A DNA stretch of 64,000 nucleotides from Buxus sempervirens (Eukaryota; Streptophyta; Magnoliopsida; Buxales; Buxaceae), in assembly GCA_947561395.2 (NCBI GenBank), contig OX387192.1:4588001-4652000 (forward strand), read 5' to 3'. The notes beneath the pieces were generated by a model that was not told the DNA's origin, did not search any database, and was given only the letters and a program-made list of their open reading frames with translations. This document shows positions 48,641 to 62,150 of the stretch, one piece after another (the first letter of the stretch is position 1; each line of letters begins with the position of its first letter). A program made the translations under genes and the position numbers.

Positions 48641-49600
48641 ATCGAGTTTGTCCATACGGGCTCAAAAAAACCTAATTGATACAATTAAGGGCAATTACAA
48701 TGTAATCATTAGAGTGCATAATAGCATGAGAATTGAAGTATGGAATAAAAGTTTCCATTTAACAAAATGTCACCTGTATTATAATAATCTCAAAGATGAT
48801 ACTTGTGTGTACAAGAGACAATTAAATGCTCACCATCTCTATCTCTCATATGTATAATTATATACAAAGGTCATAGTCCAAAAAAAATCTCCCAAGTGTT
48901 TAGGTAAAAAAAGAATCAATATATATATCCCATTTACAATTTCCAAAAATTAAGTACAACATCACAAGGAGAATCCTACAATAAATGGTAGTAGTCCTCT
49001 GGCCTATATTCAGGCTCTCCCTCAATCTCTGCCCTTGTATGTAGTTCACTAGGAGGATCTGAAAGCAAAACCGGTAAAACAAAACACACATGGGACTAAA
49101 GTCCCAGTAAGCAGCAAACATGCATGACTAGAAGCAATTTATACAATTTTATAACATCATGATAATATTATATCAATTATAAAATACCAAATGCAAGTAA
49201 AAGAATCTCAATCAGATAACATATGAAATCAGTTCAATATAACACTATCATACACTATAAGTATGTCTTGGTAGGACTCGTGGATTAATATGTCTCTAAA
49301 TTAGATTAATGACCACTGTCCATTTGCCACCTATATGACTTATAGAGAGAAGCATAGTTAGGGACAACTTAGCAAGCGGAGTATCCACGTATGAGCTGAC
49401 AAGTGACAACCAAACCAATAATCAAGGTCAAGTGGAATTCCCCATCCATTGCTGAATGAATAATATGAATCAATAACATCTTGCTGATACCCCAAGGCGG
49501 GTGGTTGCCGCAACACCTCTATGCCCCAAAGATTGAATTATGAATCTAGTCCATGAATCGCAGAGAGCTCGTAATCAGTTGTATAAAGGTCTTATCTAGG
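48632..49600 (-). mobile_element. Diverged LTR relic related to the nested LTRs
   Basis: Minus-strand features match the nested family: an end like CCAGGGCGCTGCA (compare CGGGGCGTTACA), a TGCATG..TTTGCTGCTTACTGGGA motif, an acceptor TTTGCTTTCAG and the short-ORF cassette (48976-49058). Boundaries and duplication are not resolvable. Confidence 0.55.
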
Positions 49601-49920
49601 TACCAAGAAGAAGAAAAGTAACAAAAAAGGGCAAAAAAAAAAAGGTTTGAATGGGCTCTTAGTTGCAGACTCGGCGGTTCGTCTCGGACGTGTTACAGTT
49701 TTGGTGACTTGGAATATTTCATTTTTTACGGGACAAAATATCCAAGGTTGGGTATACCCGTGAATTTTGCGGATACTATACGGATTAAATAGTAATTTTA
49801 TTGACAACTCTCATGATTCATGAAATCTCCTGTACAGGGGCAGAAAGAATCGGAACGGGAGAAAGAATCGGAGAGATTCCCGAACAAGTCGCAGCAAAAG
49901 AAAGAATTAGAAGCAGAGAA

Positions 49921-49930
49921 CTATAAATAC
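49921..49930 (+). promoter_or_regulatory. Probable TATA box of the MYB/SANT-like gene
   Basis: CTATAAATAC about 230 bp upstream of the ATG at 50157, followed by a pyrimidine-rich leader. Confidence 0.5.
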
Positions 49931-50156
49931 TTTCCGTTCGAGTGTTCCGTAAAGCCTTTTTTCTTCTTTAATTAATCCATGCTCTCTCGCTATCCGTATC
50001 CGTTTCTCCCTTTATTTTTTCATATTATAACGATTACGGTGGGTGTCCTGGTGGGATTAGAGCTCCCTTCAGTCTTCAATTTTTCTTCTTCTTTTTGTGT
50101 TTGATTTTCTTGGCGGGAACAGAAGGTGAATTCTGAGAAGTGGGGTTTGGTTATTA

Positions 50157-52035
50157 ATGGCGGCAAGTGCAAATTCAGCGGGGAATCAAGAAGGAAACCA
50201 TGATTCTTCTTCTTTCAATGCCGGAAACCCCAGTAACGGTAATTCGGGCCCAGCGGTGGAGAATTCCGGTCCAAGACGGGCCTTGAAGCATTGGCCTGAT
50301 AGGGAAGCAAAATGGACAGCGGAAGAGCAGTCTATGTTGGAAGAAAGGTTTAACAAGTGAGTTGTTTGGGATTTTCTCCCTTTTTTGGTTTATTTATGGT
50401 TTCTGTTTCTTTGGGTTCTTGTATTGTGGTGCAGAATTTTGATAGAATTATAGAGTTTTGTCGAGTTGTTGGAGTTTAAACTGTTGAATTATATGTGTTT
50501 GTTCTGTGTAGCTTCGTTCGAATCTTTTGTTGGTTTTTCTTGTGATTTTGACCGTCCTGTTCAAAGCATCGTATTTGGTATTGAGTTATAGTTTGATCTT
50601 ATAGATCTTCTTTGAATCTTGTTCATCTTTTTTTTTTTCTCTTCTGAATTTAGTACATTTCATGGGAATGTGTTGGAATCTTCTTTGAATTGGTTCTTTT
50701 GTTTTAAATATTTCTGAATTTTGAATGTGGTTTTGTCATGTTTTACTGTCATTTTGTTTCTGTTTCTTTTATGTCTACGTTTTGTTCAATACAGGTCTTG
50801 TTTTTTCCCCTTCTCTTTCATTTAGTTTCTTACTCTTTGAAATTTTTGCCGAGATTAGTGTTCTATTATGGTTTTCTTGTCATAATTATAATTATTTCCT
50901 GAAATAGTCGTCATTTTGAAAGATTTTCTATTTTCTTGGGCAGTATAGTAGCCTCTCAGCCAGTTAAATAGTATACTTATGTTGATCATGAATACATGCA
51001 AAGACGATTCCTCATTGTCACTTAGAAAATTTATGAGCTATTCAACTATAACATTTGTCGTCTTTTACATTATTGTGGATCAGTTATCCAGAAGGGGGCA
51101 AAACAATGTCAAATGCTACTAGTAGTGTTCAGCCATAAAAGAAACCATGCAATGTAGTTACCATTTTTAATTCTTATTTTCATGCATCGGGCATTTTCCT
51201 AAGTATTATTATGATAGAAATGTTTAACGCCATAACAGAGTACATAAATTGCTGTATGCTTACGGCTATTTATATGCAAAACGAACAGAAAACATAAGAA
51301 AATTTATACTTGACATTAAAAGTTTCTTCCCTACTTTTCTTCTATTAATCAAATATCATTATTTATCAAATATATATATAGCAAGGAAACCATCCTATAA
51401 TCAACTGAGTTAAAGAGTAGGCTTGTGGAATGTATTAGGAGTACGGACAACCCTTTTCTTTTCTTTGTTTTTCTTAAGGAAACCATCCTGTAATCAAACT
51501 GAATTTCACAATGTTTGACTGAACAAGACGAACATCAAAGGGGAATAACTAAATTTATTTCCTAACCAGTCAATTTTGACTGATAAAAAGTTATTCGTCT
51601 CGCCAATGACCCACTGAAGTAGGCTTAAAGTAGGCTTAAATATTATTCTATGCTGAATATTTCTTTTCTTGTCTTACTTTCTCTACAAGTAAACTGCTAA
51701 ATGAGTTTTTGAAGAATTGGATCATCGTTCTTTACCATTTTTTTCCCTTCAAGGATTTGGATGTGTAATTTTACCAAGAATTTTATTTAACTAATTATAT
51801 ATAAACTAGTAAGTGAATTCCATATGTAATTATTTTATCTGAATATGATCTGAAGTGATTTTCTCATGTGCTGTCTTTCCCTTTTGTGATAAGAAGAGCT
51901 CAGTTAACTCATTTAGAATATTTAATACACTGCAGATATGCCTCTGACTCAGTCTTAATGCGTTGTTCAAAGATAGCCATGGATATTCCAGGAAAATCAA
52001 TTAGAGATATTGCATTTCGTTGTAAATGGATGACA
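50157..52035 (+). CDS. MYB/SANT-like (DUF3755-type) protein, first two exons
   Basis: Exon 1 is 50157-50356 and exon 2 is 51936-52035. Both junctions are canonical (AA|GTGAGT, TGCAG|ATATG, ACA|GTAAGT), and the join gives exactly 100 codons. A Gly/Asn/Ser-rich N-terminus (residues 1 to about 38) precedes a SANT-like fold: RALKHWPDREAKWTAEEQSM then LEERFNK, continued by YASDSVLMRCSKIAMDIPGK and SIRDIAFRCKWMT. Plant proteins with this start usually carry a DUF3755 C-terminal domain and are thought to act in the nucleus. That part, expected after a Lys-rich linker, is not visible before the window ends. Intron 2 is therefore at least 12 kb and full of transposons, or the gene is truncated. Confidence 0.78.
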
Positions 52036-54205
52036 GTAAGTCCCTTTATTCATTCCATTTTTTGAATTTTGAGACCTTGTTGACATATATAAAGCAAATA
52101 TAATTGTTTACACGTTATGTGAAATTGTAGGGTAAATATATTGTTTGAATTACTGTATCTAAAGGTCAGTATTTTGTTTGGGACATGGTAGTGGGGCCAT
52201 TTTGATGGCTATCATGGTATCCTAGTTTGGAATTTATCTGTTTTTACTATTATGCTTTATTGAGAAGGAGCCGGATTTTATTAAAGAAGCTAAGAAAGCT
52301 AAAGGAAAGAGATTTCTCCATCACTTCTCTGATGACACAAACAATAGATTCTTACTGAATGCAGTCAAAATGCAAAGACCTCATCCATACATGGAGCACC
52401 TGTGGCTACATCAAAAAATTCAATACTGCACCGCCAGCTAACTGAATGTTGAGCTGTGTCTTTACAGAGCAAATACGTTAACTTTTCTTTCCCAAAAAGG
52501 TTTCTCATCATCTACCTGCTCCCCCTCAAACATGCTTCAAAATATCATAAAAAGGACCAAGCTCCAAACTGACTTATGCTCAAACTGAGGACCAGTATTT
52601 TTTCAAAAATGGATCTGAATTGACCTATATGCACCAAGTATTGGGCAGTATTGGCTGATTTTTATCACTATCGATGACCCATGTCAGGTCTTGACCATAC
52701 ATATCAATGATAAGCAATGTTGGTCTTTAACATGTTTAGGGTGCAATGAACTCCAATTTTCTGACAAAGAAGGCCTCATTTTTACTCCAAACATTGTTAG
52801 GTTTTTCAACTGGGTTAAATCTTGGAATCTTTGGAGAAACAAAATACTTCTCATGGGATTGAGAAATAACTTGCAGACATATGAACGTTCACTTTAATTT
52901 TCGTGTTTTTCATGTTCATAAAAAATTTAAGTTTTTGGTTAAGCTGAATGACTTGTATGGGGTCTTTTGCAAAAGATTTGATAGAGTGCAAATAGTTCTC
53001 TTTGATCAATCAATCACCAAATGCCTCCTTAGCAACATGAATCCTGTTTCTCTTTGATGTTTTCTGTCTTAGGGTTTTTTTCTTGAATTTTATATCTTCA
53101 ATACCCATTTTATGTACATGTTTACATTTATTTATCCCAATCATTTTATTCTCCTATGATATTGCTTGTAATCATTCTATATACACTTTATTTGGATGTG
53201 ACTGGTTTGGCATAGTAAGATCACATGTCATGTTTCCTGCTTTATATATATATATTTGTGAAACTTTAGATTGATCAATATTTACTATATTTGTTTTGAT
53301 TTTTCGAGAAATTAAAAAAAAAAAAAATACAACTTTAAAGTTGGAATCTCATTTTGGTTGCTACTGGCTGATCCATAGCACTCAAGCTAGCACATATATG
53401 TCTTCTCAGGCTCCATTACCAGTATTAATACTCAGTTTAAAAGCATCATTGGGACTTAATCACCCATTTGTATCATATGATGTCAAAACGGACCATCTAT
53501 GATAGAGATATTTGTCTTTGTTTAGGTATCTCAGGTGTGATATGAGTACTAAGTTGGATAATTCTTATTTTCAATTCAACAGAACTCAGTTCAAAATCTA
53601 CGTCGGCCAACTGAATAATGAGCTGATTGCATAATAGAAGAAAGCAGAGAATTTGAAAGCTTCTTGAGGAAGAAAACTAGGAAGTTTATTCATATAGGTG
53701 GAAAAAAGTGAAAGATGCTATGTTATAGCTGGTACAATACCCTCACAAGATGGATTTGAAAGAATCCTGATGGTGATTTCATCTAATTTACCATTCTTAT
53801 TGACCATATTTTTAGATAATCCCTAGATGGTGGTTTTGGGTGCAGAATCTGACTTACCTCCAGTTTTTGATGGAGAAAGGGTTTTTGTCAGGATTTCTTA
53901 TTATGGATATATGCAAGTATGATGGTTTAGCATATGGGAGAGATATAAAATGTCATGTCAAAATGATTTATTTATAGTGTGAAACTTTATAGAAGTATAA
54001 ATCAGAGATAATGATGTGGATATGAACCCAAATATTATAAAATGGATGAATATAGCATATATTTAGGCTAAAATGGCAAGATATGTTAAAATAAATCCCA
54101 AGGAGATAGAAAATAGCAAATCTAGTTGTTTGGGTAGAAGAATAAATGACATCACATCCATAAAGAATGCCTACTTGTATTGAAATCATCTCCATCATCC
54201 TTGCA
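52036..54205. other. Intron 2 of the MYB/SANT-like gene, no exon recognised
   Basis: AT-rich, with a poly-A run near 53315. I looked for a Lys-rich next exon and did not find one. Confidence 0.45.
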
Positions 54206-54352
54206 TAAGGGGTGGCAATGGGCCGAACTAGGCTTAGCATAGTGTATAAGGGTCCTTATGCATACCCAAGCCTAGCTTGGCTGGTTTTTTGGGCTTAACA
54301 CTCTTGTCCAAGCTTGGCCTTAAGTCAAGCCCATCATGGTTACCTAACTTTT

Positions 54353-54356
<4 letters not shown>

Positions 54357-54387
<31 letters not shown>
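54357..54387. repeat. (TA)n microsatellite
   Basis: About 15 uninterrupted TA units, with a shorter run at 54503-54516. Confidence 0.9.
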
Positions 54388-54391
<4 letters not shown>

Positions 54392-55339
54392 TTTATTTAT
54401 TTACTAGTGTAAGATACTTAAATCTTTATATTCATCCATATTTAAATATTTTGATACTTTTTTTATCCTTAAATCTTTATATTCACGTACTTAAATCTTT
54501 TACAAATATATATATATAATATGATATAATAAATAGTACAAGAGGACCCCCCGAAGGAGAGGTGCAAATACACTGATTAAAAGTAGCGGCCCAATACATT
54601 GATTTTGGAACGGTACTCCTAAAAGTATGGCCTATAAGGTGAGTTGAACAAGAGGTTCAACACTCACGATACACAAGGCCATAAATCTAGTAATATAGTC
54701 CTGCGTTACTCCATATAGAATAACCAAAGTCTATGTATAGCAAAGACACCATAGTGTCAAAGTCCCGCAGATACTAACACTCACCCAACATCGTCTAATG
54801 TCATTACTCAAGTATCTCCTAAATATTGGAAGCATGGCAGCCCAAGTAAACACGAGTAGTAATGGAATCCTGAATAACTTGAAATCGTCCATTGTTGATC
54901 CTCAAAGATGTGTCTATTCTTCTCCTTCCACACACACACAGTCAAGTGGTAAAGAAAATTAGTTGATAATATGCATCCTTGAACTCCTAAAAATGGTAAT
55001 CTCCATTGAGTAAAGAGATCACACAAGGTGTACGGAAATACCCATGCTGTGTCAATCAAACCTAGGAAATGATGCCAAATCTGCCGTATGAATGAGCAAT
55101 GAATAAGGAGGTGATTAGCTGCCTTCCCACACGAGTGGCACAGGAAACAAATATGCTGGGATAACATCATGTATGGCCGTCTTCTTGGAAGCATATCTGC
55201 AGTGCTGATCCTATTCCACAAGGCAATCCACATGAATCCTTTGATCCTCATTGGCACAGTTGGTTTCCACAAGGATTTGAAATGAAAGGGGACAAAGGGG
55301 GTTAATTGAATTAAGGCGAAATAAAGATAGAAAGGATTT

Positions 55340-56868
55340 CCTATGGGAGGGAGGGAGAGAAAAGAAGACACATTTGGTGGGTTGGGAAAAGGTGTGTTTG
55401 GGGAGGAAGAAAGGAGGAATAGAACTGGGCAAGGGAGCTTCATGGAACTCCTCTCTTCTAGCCAAATGGTTGTGGTGCTTCAACACGGAAAAGGAAAGTT
55501 TGTGGCACCAATTGAGTGCAAGCAAATACAGTAGTGATGATTATGGGTGGTCGATCAACTTGAGGGCACGCCCCTTCGGAAACTGCCCATGGAAAACCAT
55601 TATAAGTTAGGCACCTTCCTATTATCCTCATGTCAAGTTGTGTGTTGGGTTTGGTTCTGGCATGATTTGTGGTGGGGTAGGAATGTGTTGTCAAACTAGT
55701 TTTCTTGTCTATTCTCCTCGGTTCTCTATCCTAATGCTTCCGTGGCTGACATTCTATCATGGTCCCCATCTGGCACATCTTACAATCTACCATTTAGGAG
55801 AGATCCCCGTCCGGCTGAGATGGAAGAGATAGCCTTGCTTATAGATAACCTAAAGGATGTGTTTCTTAATCCATTAGGTTCTGATAAGGTTATTTGTTCC
55901 CCATCTTCCTCTGATTCTTATTCATGTAAGTCTTTTTTCAATGTGGTCAGTTAGAATTCATCGCATCATATTGCGTCCTTTTTTGTGTATCGGTTATGGA
56001 AGCCTAGGGTTCCCCTTAAGGTTAAGGCCTTTTTATGGACTGTCCTTCTATACAGGATAAATACAGCTAATCGTATCCAGAGAAGATGGAAGATGATTGC
56101 TTTATCCGCACAGGTATTTTTTATGTCTATGGAGGCGGAGAGAGCATTGATCACCTTTTTGTTAAGTTCCATTACGCGAGAGATATTCGGATGCGGCTAT
56201 TTCAAATGATTGAAGTTTCTTGGCTGTTTTCTTTTAGAGGATGATTCAACTAGTGGCGAGTTAGGGTGTTGGAGAGGAGGGGAAACATCATGTATAGTTT
56301 CCTATTCCATGCAGTTATCTGGTATATTTGGTTAGAGCGTAACAACAGGATATTTTAGGATACTCGGTCGTTGGTGGATCGGGTGATTGATACTATATTG
56401 GTAGCTGTAGCTTCATGGGCATCAGTTATTCTAGAGTTTCAGGCTGTGTGCTCTACAGAGATAGTGAGAGAGTCGTATAGGTCGTGCTATTTGACACCTA
56501 CCATGGAGGTAAGTATGATGAGGGGTGTGGCTCCAGTTGCGATCATGGAAGATGGATTATTTTTCTAGATGAGCGATGTCGTTGGTACGAAGCTGAACGG
56601 CTTGTTTAGATACGGTCCAAGGCACGCTATAAAGGGGGATTAGTTTATTTGGCACTACATAGGGTGAGTGCATGGGGGATTGGGGGCTGAGGATGACTTT
56701 TGTATTTTTTTGTGGGGTTCGAACGTTCTCTTTTAGGGTGGGTTGTATGGCGAAGAGTAACATGTCAGCTATGGCATAGGTTTTGTTGTATATTTCATAC
56801 TCCATTTTACACATATATATACATACACCTTCATTATTCATCAAAAATAAAAAAAGACAAAAAAGAAG
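55340..56868 (+). mobile_element. 5'-truncated plus-strand LINE inserted in the minus-strand LINE
   Basis: Frames read HLVGWEKVCLGRKKGGIELG, WNSSLLAKWLWCFNTEKESL, then NLPFRRDPRPAEMEEIALLI and LWKPRVPLKVKAFLWTVLLY, the ORF2 C-terminus. It ends with an A-rich tail (56843-56866). Near-identical 16-bp flanks AAGATAGAAAGGATTT (55324-55339) and AAGATAGAAATGATTT (56869-56884) are its target duplication. Confidence 0.85.
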
Positions 56869-59405
56869 AAGATAGAAATGATTTACAAGAGAATAGGCCA
56901 GAAAAATAAGTTATCCAAATGTGCTTGTCAAGAATAGAAGGGTGAATGACTGTGCTTTTGGAGCAGACCAAATAGCTAGTCAATTTCAACTAATCTCAGG
57001 TCTCTTCGAAAGGATAGGTTCCAGTTAATACCACTAGGAGAGGAAGACATTACATCACTTACCTTAGCATCAGGGAGAGAAGGAACATGAAATAGTCTAG
57101 GGAAACGGGATGAAAGAGTGGAGTCTTCCCACCAAAGATCTAGCTAGAATTGGATAGTATGACCAAATCCAACACAAAACTTGACTTGCTGATAGAAAGT
57201 AAAAGCAAAGGATGCAATCACTCGTCAAGTGCGGCCAGTAGCGTACCCTGATCGTGTCCTAATATCTGACTCATTATTAGCAATTCCATACCTACTCCTA
57301 ATGATCTTATACCACTTACCATCCATTTCATTGTTGAACCGCCATAACCACTTAGCTAGAAGAGTAGAATTCCGTGTAGAAAAATTCCCAAGGTCAATCC
57401 CACATGTACTTTTCTCACGATATACCATGTCCCATCGGATTAGGTGGTTCTTTTTAACCTCCCTTCCAACTCGTAAAAAATCCCTTTAAGCCTTTCCACA
57501 ATTTTGCTCACTTGGCTAGGCATCTAGAATAGGGACCTAAAGTATAAATGCAAGCAATTCCAAGAAGATTTGGTGAGAGTGATCCACCCTTCCAGAGTAA
57601 GATAATTTTGCTTCCATGATGCTAGTTTTTGCTTTACCCTCTCAATTACGGTAAAGGTTTATTGGGGATTTTTACCAATATATGGGCTAGGGTTATAATA
57701 GGAATATGGAGAGATATTATAACTCTAATTTTTCTCAAACTAGTGGAAAGCTCTTCTCTCTACTGTGGACATGGGCGTATTGCTGAACCACATAAATCTA
57801 TTTGCAATTTCTCTTTGATTCTTTTACGTTCATAGATTAATTATTGCAACATCAAGGAATCACAACGCTACTCTTAGCCACATTGATTTTCAAATTAGAG
57901 ATAATTTCAAAAATTTTGATGATACATTTCACCCCTAAGACATCCTCCCTCTTAGGCTACAAGAAAAGCAAGGTATAATCAGCAAACAAGAGATAGGTCA
58001 AAGGAACTTGATCTTGCACTATTTCATGCTTGACCTTGATGAAGAAACCAACTAAAGACATTACTAACAAGAGTGAAACGAGAGAGGAGGAGGAGGAAGG
58101 GGGGGGGGGATCACCCTGCCATAGACCCCTAGAGGATGGGAAAGATCTCGCAACTGATTTATTAAAAATGAAAGAGGAATTCACATTTTGGAGGTATCCT
58201 AAAATCCATTTACGCCATTTACACCCGAAGCCTTTCCATTGTAGCACCGAATCAAGAAATTACCATTCGAACCTATCATATGCCTTCTCTAAATCTAACT
58301 TGATTAGGATCCCCTTTTCACTTGATACTAGCCTTTCCTGGATACATTCGTTGTCAATAAGGGAACAGTCCAGTATCTAATGGCCCTCAACAAAGGCAAA
58401 TTGACTAGGGTCTATAATAGATGGCAACACCTTACTAAGCCTAATGGAAAGAACTTTGGAAATGATCTTATATAGTCTAGTTGTGAGGCTTCTAGGACAA
58501 AAATCCCTTATCTGTTTTTCACTGTTAATCTTTGGAATTAGAAGTAGAAAAGTGGCATTGGTTGCCTTAATGATAGAATCTTTCAGTGTATCCCAATTAT
58601 CCTAATAGAAAGCATTGTGAAACTATCTAGATCTGATGCTTTATCTCTAGCCAACTCGTTTATAGCCCTATGCACTTCTTCAAAATCAAACTCCCTTTCC
58701 AACCATTCCTTTTGATAGGAGGACAACCTTATATCATTGCATTCCTTAAGGAAGAAAGAAAACATATGATCAGACTGATATAATCGGGAGTAAAAATCAA
58801 CTAATTCCTGAATTAGAGCGACAGGATCTTCTACTACTTGGTTTTTGACTTTGAGGCGACTTTTCGCATTCCTTCTTCTCCTACCACTAGCCATGGCATG
58901 AAAAAAATTTGTATTATTTCCTTCTTCCTTAAGCTAGGTTAGCCTAGATTTTTGACACCAATGAATCTCTTCTTGATACAGAATAAGTTGCAAATCATTC
59001 TCAAGGGCAACCCTCCTCCCAAATTCTTCCTCATTCAAGGCCCTCACCTCTTCTTGCCTATCGATCTCATCAATATCTCTCAAGATAGATTGTTTCCTAG
59101 CACCAATGCTCCCAAAATGTGCACCAATTCCATTCTTTCAAATTTTGCGTTAAGCCTTTCAATCCCCTTATAAACTTAAATCTTGACCATATAGACAAGA
59201 GTGGGTTTTGTTCTCGCCACCATTTGGATACTAGATCATGAAAATCAGGATGGAGGAGCCAAATGTTTTCAAAATGGAAAGGGGTTAGACCGAGGCGATT
59301 TGTTTCAGTGGAAATAAGAAGTGGACTACGATCAGATTTGGGGTGATGTGATACACACCAAGAGGCAAAAGGAAACTTCTTGTCCCGCGAATGTGACACC
59401 AAACA

Positions 59406-59580
59406 TCTATGTAATTTGAATTTTTTGAATTGCACTCGATTTGCTGAATTGTAAAAGGGTTATTAAGAGTAGGATGGGGATTCAATTGGTACACTGTTTG
59501 TGTACCTGTAACTCTTTATTTCTATTCTTATTTATAATACAAGCCTTATTACTGATAAAAAAAAATTCTATGTAATTTGG
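59406..59580 (+). mobile_element. Short retroposon (~149 bp) in the LINE endonuclease
   Basis: TCTATGTAATTTG occurs at 59406-59418 and 59568-59580. The insert ends TTACTGAT and a 9-A tail, like a plant LINE 3' end (TATTCTTATTTATAATACAA). It interrupts the endonuclease frame. Confidence 0.7.
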
Positions 59581-60895
59581 AACATATTGGCGGGCTTTGG
59601 AAATTGGACCATGTAAATCGCCCACCATTAAGGGGATAGTGCTTGAAGTCCCTAACAACCATCCAATGCCCAGGGAATATGCTTCTAAGCTCAGTCCAAA
59701 AGGCATTTCGGATTCTTGACATACTTGAACCATGTATCCTAAAGAAAAGCCAAGTGGACTGATCAGAGACGTGAGAAAACATAAGTTTAACTAAGATTCC
59801 ATCCTGAAGTTGTTATCAATACGGCTTGATGAATCCCACATAATCAGAATACCTCCTGGCACCCCAATGGAAGGTTGGAAGATCCATTGTTTATGATTAT
59901 TGTCCCACAAATTTCCCACAAAGCGAGAGTCAAAATATCCTCTCTTGGTTTCTAGAATCAGCATGACTCTGGTTTCAACTTTTGACAACTATCCTGCAAA
60001 TGTTGCTTCTCGGAGCCGCCAGATCCTGTATATTCCATTCCAGCTGATGATCTTCATAATGCATGATCATCACCATTACCTGACTCACCGATAAGGTGAC
60101 TAATCACATCATGTGTAGGTACAGATAGACCATCAGATTTTAGAATTTTAACAACTACTAAATCTAAAAACACCTCAACCCCTGCCCGAAATTGATCTTA
60201 AAAAATGGATCATTGTCTGATATGGACCCACCATCAGAATCTCTACCCCCTACTGACCCTACATCACCCCCTTGGGATTGGTTCTGCATAAAACTCATCT
60301 CATCGGCGGTAGCACCATCCAACAATTCAGCGCAGTCAAGGCCAGCTGCGTGTTCATCAAAGAAAGCATAAGAATGCATATGAATAGAGTGAGATATATG
60401 GACAGAAGATTAGTTCTGAAGTATACCTTTTAGGTGACTGGAGTAGGAAAGGGAGTCTGAGTGGGAAGGGTTTGACGCTGTGAGATGAAGGAACACCCAT
60501 CTGTGATGTGTTGAAAAAATCTTGGATTCCGAAGGATGTCTTGTAGTCAGATTACCTCAAAGATCACACTCAAAAGTCGAGCCACCACACAGATTATCCA
60601 CGAAGTGATCCTGTGCAGTGTGGACCTGCACTGATTCTCCTCCATGGCAGTTTGCTTCTTGCTCATTTAACAGAGAATATATCACTAATGGCACTGCAGC
60701 AATACCGCCAAAATTTGTAACCTCCCTCTAATGAAGTGAAAGCATCCTCCCATTATGCCTTTCCTTTTGTGAATCAATGAGAACTTGAGACTGGTCAACT
60801 AAGCTGATGCCACACCCATCATTGACAATGTTGTTACCACCCTGCACCTTCTAGCCCATACATGAATGCCTTCTAGTATATTGCTTCAGAGCTGA

Positions 60896-61342
60896 CTATA
60901 CATTCTGTGACATCCCATTGGGGTCCACGACACTCCCACCCCCAAACTTAGATGGGATTGACCCAGTTATCTTAGGATTTGACCATTGGATACTGTTGAC
61001 AGTAGTGGGCGTACACAGTTTACTATTCACTCCAGCTGCCTCAAGGACTTCAGCAACCCACCCTTGAACCAGGTTGCACCAATGCTCCTCAGCCATATCA
61101 GATCTAGAAAGAGATGAGTAAGAGGAGGAGATGGGATGAAGATGTAGGGGAGGCACCAACTCACTGATTGGAGGGTTGAAACTTGCAGGAGCACTGGCAG
61201 CCTTATGATGATGAGAGTCAGACGGCAAAAAACACATATGCCTATATGCAGGTAGAATGCAGACTTCTTTATTCTTATTCAGAAGTGGGCCACGTCTCAT
61301 ACCCACTTGAAATGGGCCATTAGTCCTTAGGGGCCCTAACAA
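60896..61342 (-). pseudogene. LINE ORF1-region frame, weakly supported
   Basis: Minus-strand 148-codon frame with a His/Ser/Pro-rich stretch, then MAEEHWCNLVQGWVAEVLEA and SIQWSNPKITGSIPSKFGGG. It sits where ORF1 should be, upstream of the endonuclease, but no RNA-binding fold or zinc knuckle is visible. Confidence 0.35.
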
Positions 61343-62150
61343 GCTAACATCAGATTGGGCTGGCTGGCGTGGTTGTGGATAGCCAACTGAAAAGGCTCGC
61401 TTGAAGTTTGCTGGGTGAGTATTTGAAGGTTACTGTACAGGAACCGCCATGTCCACGTGGTTCAGCCCATGGTCAGTTAGCTACAATGTCTTTAAAAGTA
61501 CGGATGGGGTTGTCAAGAGGCATGTCATCATCATCCCTGACCTTCAGTCCAAACATATTAGCACTAATCTCTTCTGCAACGCATACCAGAAGCTCATACC
61601 AAAATCCCATATCTTCAAATACAACACACCTAGGGATACACCTTCTCCAAGTTTATCAGACCTACAGGCAAATACTACCACTGTATTTTCCTTTCCGAAT
61701 GACAGACCCTCCTTGAATCAAACCACCAAACAAAGAGCCAATGCCTTCAATGACTTAGATGATAATAGATGGATTGGCATCCCAAGTAATAAAAGTTCTA
61801 GACCGTCATGATTCCTCTTTTCATAAGAACTAGAATATCCATCCACCCAAGGATGGAATCGAACAGTGCCTTGGCTTCCATGATGCCTAGATTGCCGGAG
61901 AATGAAAATAGCATCTTCCTAAGTTTGCATAAAAATGTAGCAGCTACAGTAGATAACGGGATACACCCAAATGTTTTCTTGAATCCACCAACTTTGTAAA
62001 TTTAATGATTGAGGTCATCCCAAACTATAGTAGGCATTGCTAAAATCCTCAGAACTGTAAACAACCATCTACCTTTATTCAAGTTATCTACTTGGCTAAC
62101 TAGGATAGTAGGATTTGGTCCCTTCTACACTGTGCACGATTTTGTTTGGT

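Larger units (their letters stand above)
54540..62150 (-). mobile_element. L1-type LINE (minus strand), near full-length but dead
   Basis: Right to left on the minus strand: an ORF1-like region (61342-60164), then endonuclease with LILETKRGYFDSRFVGNLWD and PGGILIMWDSS (59988-59791). The EN end reads GHWMVVRDF..YPLNGGRFTW and SNFQSPP (about 59680-59580). RT follows at 58894-57957 (LVDFYSRLYQSD, FDFEEVHRAINELARDKASD, GLWQGDP, YLLFADY). The zf-RVT region reads LLAKWLWRFNNEMDGKWYKI (57225-57428) and, after a nested insertion, KSLWKPTVPMRIKGFMWIAL, ICFLCHSCGKAANHLLIHC (54808-55310). The RT box FADD is FADY, so it is inactive. The 5' end and tail are not sharply defined. Confidence 0.8.

Noticed and set aside
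52261-52410. Possible exon of the MYB/SANT-like gene
   Set aside because: The Lys-rich-looking stretch has in-frame stops and no proper acceptor.
61449-61811. 120-codon plus-strand frame
   Set aside because: Lies opposite the expected 5' part of the minus-strand LINE, has no motif, and is likely chance.
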